A stretch of 8,880 nucleotides of DNA from positions 1 to 8,880 of the forward strand of contig JBJXEH010000074.1 in the NCBI GenBank assembly GCA_046153995.1, written 5' to 3'. This document shows, in pieces, positions 6,341-8,880 of this stretch (its first letter is position 1; every line of letters starts with the position of its first letter). Under the pieces are notes generated by a model that saw nothing but the letters and a program-made list of their open reading frames with translations, was not told the origin of the DNA and did not search any database. The translations under genes were made by a program, and so were the position numbers. The stretch comes from SZUA-430 sp046153995. Lineage in GTDB: Bacteria; Pseudomonadota; Alphaproteobacteria; Micropepsales; Micropepsaceae.

Positions 6341-7039
6341 ATGGCCCCTGTGCCTGCTGTACTGACACAGACCCTGCCCGAAAAGATTGCCGCGGAGCTA
6401 GCGGAGCACGTGATATCCGGCCGCTACCAAGCCGGTGAGAGGCTGATCGAATCCGCCCTCGTCAAAAGCTTCAACGTAAGTCACGGCCCGGTGCGCGATG
6501 CCCTCCGGATTCTGCAGAACTCGGGACTCGTCACCATTCATCCCTACCGCGGCGCTCAGGTAACGGAGCTGACTGTGCGCGAAGTAAAAGAGATTTTTCA
6601 GGTGCGCGCCGCGCTGGTAGGTCTTCGCGCACGCTGGCTCGCAGAGGATACCGGGCGCCACGAGTTAATCACACAGGTGGAGCAGTCAATAGGGCATCTC
6701 ACCGAGCTTGCAAGAACGCCGAGAACGCAAGAGGAATATATTCAGGCAGCTCTCGCTCTGAATCGGGCTATGACCGAACGCCTCTCGAACCGCTGGCTTC
6801 GCAACACGCTTCAGGCGCTTACGCTGCAGACAAGCCGCTATACCCGACTCGCGCTCGCTGCGGCGGAACGGCGCAAGGCATCCGCGGTTTTGTGGCGTAG
6901 TTTGCTGAAGTCAATTAAGTCGGGAGACGGCGCGTGCGCGCAGCGCATTGCCTCACGCATATCGCTCGCCACACGGGATGCCGCGATCAAATATCTGGAG
7001 AGGGCGGATCGACTGCGGAGCTCCTTGCGGGTGGACTGA
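6341..7039 (+). CDS. GntR-family transcriptional regulator, FCD-like C-terminal domain
   Basis: This 232-residue regulator has a GntR winged-helix domain at about residues 12-73: LPEKIAAELAEHVISGRYQAGERL, then the recognition-helix region VSHGPVRDALRILQNSGLV. An all-helical C-terminal domain resembling the FadR/FCD type follows (VREVKEIFQVRAALVGLRARWLAE). In metal-binding FCD proteins an Asp and three His hold the metal; the aligned residues here are Ala137, Asn141, Trp185 and Ile207, so metal-dependent ligand sensing is unlikely. The frame also opens at GTG 6320 and ATG 6323, but the ATG at 6341 has AAGG 8 bases upstream and better distance from the -10 box. It is divergent from the dioxygenase operon and 56 bases ahead of soxC in the same direction, so it probably regulates both and itself. 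The effector is unknown. Confidence 0.88.
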   Translation: MAPVPAVLTQTLPEKIAAELAEHVISGRYQAGERLIESALVKSFNVSHGPVRDALRILQNSGLVTIHPYRGAQVTELTVREVKEIFQVRAALVGLRARWLAEDTGRHELITQVEQSIGHLTELARTPRTQEEYIQAALALNRAMTERLSNRWLRNTLQALTLQTSRYTRLALAAAERRKASAVLWRSLLKSIKSGDGACAQRIASRISLATRDAAIKYLERADRLRSSLRVD

Positions 7040-7053
7040 TTCGCCCGGGCGAA
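7040..7053. repeat. Perfect 14-bp GC-rich palindrome between gntR and soxC
   Basis: TTCGCCCGGGCGAA is fully self-complementary and begins the base after the gntR stop codon. In RNA it could fold as a 5-bp stem with a CCGG tetraloop. No U-run follows, so it is not a standard intrinsic terminator. It may be a weak attenuator, a processing site that separates gntR from soxCD expression, or a binding site. It could also be chance in GC-rich DNA. Confidence 0.4.
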
Positions 7054-7095
7054 GTCACAATATTTATTGAGCGCGATCGACAGGAGGGAAAAACG

Positions 7096-8388
7096 ATGCA
7101 CAACAGGACCAGTAAAAATCACACGACGTTGCCACAGCCCGTGGAGCCGTCCCGCACACGACGTTCATTCCTGGGCAAATCCGCTGCATTGGCGGGAGGT
7201 GTCCTCACGGCAAACGGCGCTACCGCGCAATCCGGAGACAGTCTGCCGCCCAACGTTCCGCAGTGGATGAAACGCGAGGGTCATCCGCTTACGTGGAACC
7301 CGTACGGTCTGCCTTCCGCTTTCGAAAAACACGTGGTACGCAGCGGACGCGGCGACCAGGTTATGCCGGGTGCAGGCTCGCTCCAATCGCCGTTGCAGGA
7401 TCTGCGCGGCATGATCACGCCCAATGGGCTCGTCTTCGAGCGCTCCCACGCAGGTATTCCGGACATTGATCCGGCGCAGCACCGATTGATGATTCACGGC
7501 CTCGTGAGGCGGCCGATGATCTTTTCGATGGACGACCTTGTCCGCTTCCCCTCGGTGTCACGCATCCATTTCCTCGAATGCTCCGGCAACAGCTCGCGCG
7601 AATGGCGCGCGCCTTTCGGGAATAGCGTTCAGATCACGCATGGGCTGGTGTCGTGCTGCGAGTGGACCGGTGTCATGCTCTCTACGTTGCTCGAAGAGGT
7701 AGGACTGGAACCGCAGGCGAAATGGGTGCTGGCCGAAGGCGCTGACGCTGCAGCGATGACGCGTAGCGTCCCGATGGACAAGTGCCTTGAGGACGCCATG
7801 CTCGTCTACAGCCAGAATGGCGAGATGCTGCGCCCCCAGCAGGGTTATCCGCTGCGGCTTTTCCTGCCTGGTTTCGAAGGCAACATGAGCGTGAAATGGC
7901 TACGCCGACTCAAGGTGGACAGTGAGCCTTTCATGACGCGCGAAGAGACATCGAAGTACACCGACCCGCTCGTCGACGGCACCGCGCGCCAGTTTACATT
8001 CATGATGGAAGCGAAATCGGTGATCACCTATCCCGCGCCCGATCACAGGCTTAAGGGACGCGGCTTCTACGAGATCTCCGGTATCGCGTGGTCGGGCCGG
8101 GGCCGCGTCAGGCGCGTAGATGTGTCGGTCGACGGCGGACGGGCGTGGCGCGAGGCGCAATTGCAGGAGCCCGTGCTGCATCGCGCCGTCACCCGCTTCC
8201 GCTTGCCGTGGAACTGGAACGGCGGCGATGCGATTCTCCAGAGCCGCGTTATGGACGAAAGCGGTTATGTCCAGCCCACACGTGAGCAGCTTATTGCTCA
8301 GCGCGGCTACAACTCGGTGTACCACTACAACGCGATCCAAAGCTGGAAGGTCGCAGCAGGCGGGGAGGTGACCAATGTTCATGCATAA
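7096..8388 (+). CDS. soxC: SoxC-type sulfite/sulfane dehydrogenase, molybdopterin subunit
   Basis: This 430-residue protein matches the length of Paracoccus SoxC, the molybdenum cofactor subunit of the periplasmic sulfur dehydrogenase SoxCD. A twin-arginine signal is visible (R22-R23-S-F-L-G-K, hydrophobic run to about 40, likely cleavage after ATA at 44), fitting export of a folded cofactor protein. The molybdenum-ligand Cys is Cys162 in HFLECSGNSS, and the sulfite oxidase fold continues with QGYPLRLFLPGFEGNMSVKWLRRL (248-271). A C-terminal dimerisation-type domain follows (ISGIAWSGRGRVRRVDVSVDGG, 327-348). The frame is open upstream to 6934, but that stretch overlaps gntR. The ATG at 7096 has a strong AGGAGGG 7 bases upstream. 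SoxXYZAB genes are absent here. SoxC acts on a SoxY-bound sulfane sulfur in the complete Sox system; a SorA-like role on free sulfite is possible in this context. Confidence 0.94.
   Translation: MHNRTSKNHTTLPQPVEPSRTRRSFLGKSAALAGGVLTANGATAQSGDSLPPNVPQWMKREGHPLTWNPYGLPSAFEKHVVRSGRGDQVMPGAGSLQSPLQDLRGMITPNGLVFERSHAGIPDIDPAQHRLMIHGLVRRPMIFSMDDLVRFPSVSRIHFLECSGNSSREWRAPFGNSVQITHGLVSCCEWTGVMLSTLLEEVGLEPQAKWVLAEGADAAAMTRSVPMDKCLEDAMLVYSQNGEMLRPQQGYPLRLFLPGFEGNMSVKWLRRLKVDSEPFMTREETSKYTDPLVDGTARQFTFMMEAKSVITYPAPDHRLKGRGFYEISGIAWSGRGRVRRVDVSVDGGRAWREAQLQEPVLHRAVTRFRLPWNWNGGDAILQSRVMDESGYVQPTREQLIAQRGYNSVYHYNAIQSWKVAAGGEVTNVHA
8364..8371 (+). promoter_or_regulatory. Strong ribosome binding site for soxD inside the end of soxC
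   Basis: GGAGGTGA is a perfect match to the complement of the 16S rRNA 3' end and lies within the last codons of soxC. GGAGG is 6 bases from the ATG at 8375 and 12 from an in-frame ATG at 8381, so the site selects the first. The overlap points to coupled, near-equal production of both subunits. Confidence 0.75.
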
Positions 8389-8880
8389 GCTCATGCTCGG
8401 ACTGTCGGTGGCTCTCCTCGCGGGCGCTTGCCATGCGCAGAGTTACGGCCTGGGCAAACTAGCCACTCCGCGCGAAGTCGCGGGATGGAACATCGACGTC
8501 GCGCCGGACGGCAGAGGGTTGCCGAAAGGTAGCGGGAGCGTGTCGCAGGGGAAATCAGTGTACGACTCGATGTGCGCGGCATGCCACGGCGCGAAAGGCG
8601 AAGGCAAGCCGGCGGACCGCCTCGTCGGCGGCAAGGGCACACTCAACACGGACCGTCCGATCAAGACCATCGGCAGCTTCTGGCCGTACGCGCCGACGAT
8701 CTATGACTATATTTACCGTGCAATGCCGTATACGGCTCCTCAATCGATGACGCCGGATCAGGTCTATGCGGTTACGGCTTACCTGCTCTATCTGAACGGC
8801 ATCGTGGCTGCTGACGCGATGATGGATGCCACGACGCTGCCGAAAGTACAGATGCCGAATCGCGCGGGTTTCGTGAGCGA
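8375..8880 (+). CDS. soxD: SoxD-type c-type cytochrome subunit of the sulfur dehydrogenase (partial, runs off the right edge)
   Basis: The frame starts at the ATG at 8375, overlapping the end of soxC by 14 bases, and is open for 168 codons to the window edge. A signal peptide (MFMHKLMLGLSVALLAGACHA) with likely cleavage after residue 21 sends it to the periplasm, where it would pass electrons from the SoxC molybdenum centre to the respiratory chain. A single class I heme site is visible: CAACH (Cys67, Cys70, His71), with Met117 in YRAMPY the likely sixth ligand. SoxD-like segments include YGLGKLATPREVAGWNIDVAPDGRGLPKGSGSV (24-56), TDRPIKTIGSFWPYAPTIYDY (92-112) and VYAVTAYLLYLNG (130-142). 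Paracoccus SoxD is about 380 residues with two hemes; whether a second heme domain follows is beyond the window. It is already longer than a small SorB-type cytochrome. Confidence 0.9.
   Translation, partial: MFMHKLMLGLSVALLAGACHAQSYGLGKLATPREVAGWNIDVAPDGRGLPKGSGSVSQGKSVYDSMCAACHGAKGEGKPADRLVGGKGTLNTDRPIKTIGSFWPYAPTIYDYIYRAMPYTAPQSMTPDQVYAVTAYLLYLNGIVAADAMMDATTLPKVQMPNRAGFVS

Noticed and set aside
6934..7095. A 54-residue N-terminal extension of SoxC.
   Set aside because: It overlaps gntR and would precede the Tat signal; the ATG at 7096 has a strong AGGAGGG site.
8414..8434. A lipoprotein reading of SoxD (Cys19 in LAGAC).
   Set aside because: The residue three before the Cys is Ala rather than Leu/Val/Ile, and a signal peptidase I site after CHA fits well, as for other soluble SoxD proteins.
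1..8880. Defence system, CRISPR array, prophage, transposon or biosynthetic cluster.
   Set aside because: No repeats-with-spacers, transposase, integrase, nuclease or carrier-protein genes were seen; the content is metabolic, transport and respiratory.

Overview
The window looks like a chromosomal segment of a betaproteobacterium, probably Burkholderiales (Bordetella/Achromobacter/Cupriavidus/Variovorax-like). Coding DNA is GC-rich, genes are tightly packed with Shine-Dalgarno sites, and there are two orphan tripartite-tricarboxylate-type (Bug/TctC) periplasmic binding proteins, a family strongly expanded in that order. The placement is inferred from gene content only. No tRNA, rRNA, CRISPR array, insertion sequence or phage gene was seen.

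The layout is two divergent units around one control region (about 6243-6340). The leftward unit (minus strand) reads, in transcription order: a TauD/TfdA-family Fe(II)/2-oxoglutarate dioxygenase (5355-6242), an acyl-CoA carboxylase carboxyltransferase subunit (CT-A, 3761-5296), two Bug-type binding proteins (SBP-A 2772-3740, SBP-B 1758-2762) and a second carboxyltransferase (CT-B, 200-1732). Gaps are 9 to 58 bases, so it reads as one operon. Beyond CT-B lies the degraded 3' end of a third carboxyltransferase (about 39-152). At the very edge is a possible new start codon with a good ribosome site (14, minus).

The rightward unit (plus strand) holds a GntR-family regulator with an FCD-like C-terminal domain that lacks the usual metal ligands (6341-7039). 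It is followed by soxC (7096-8388), a Tat-exported molybdenum sulfite/sulfane dehydrogenase subunit, and soxD (8375 to beyond the right edge), its c-type cytochrome partner. The divergent intergenic region carries a near-perfect 27-bp AT-rich dyad. A -10 box lies at each side, and each putative -35 sits inside a dyad arm, so one bound regulator could control both units.

Taken together (inference): the regulator may control a catabolic island in which Bug proteins capture a small organic acid or sulfonate, the dioxygenase oxidises it (possibly releasing sulfite), the carboxyltransferases act on a CoA-linked carbon product, and SoxCD oxidises reduced sulfur in the periplasm. No other sox genes, no biotin carboxylase or biotin carrier, and no TctA/TctB membrane subunits lie in the window, so each of these systems is incomplete here.
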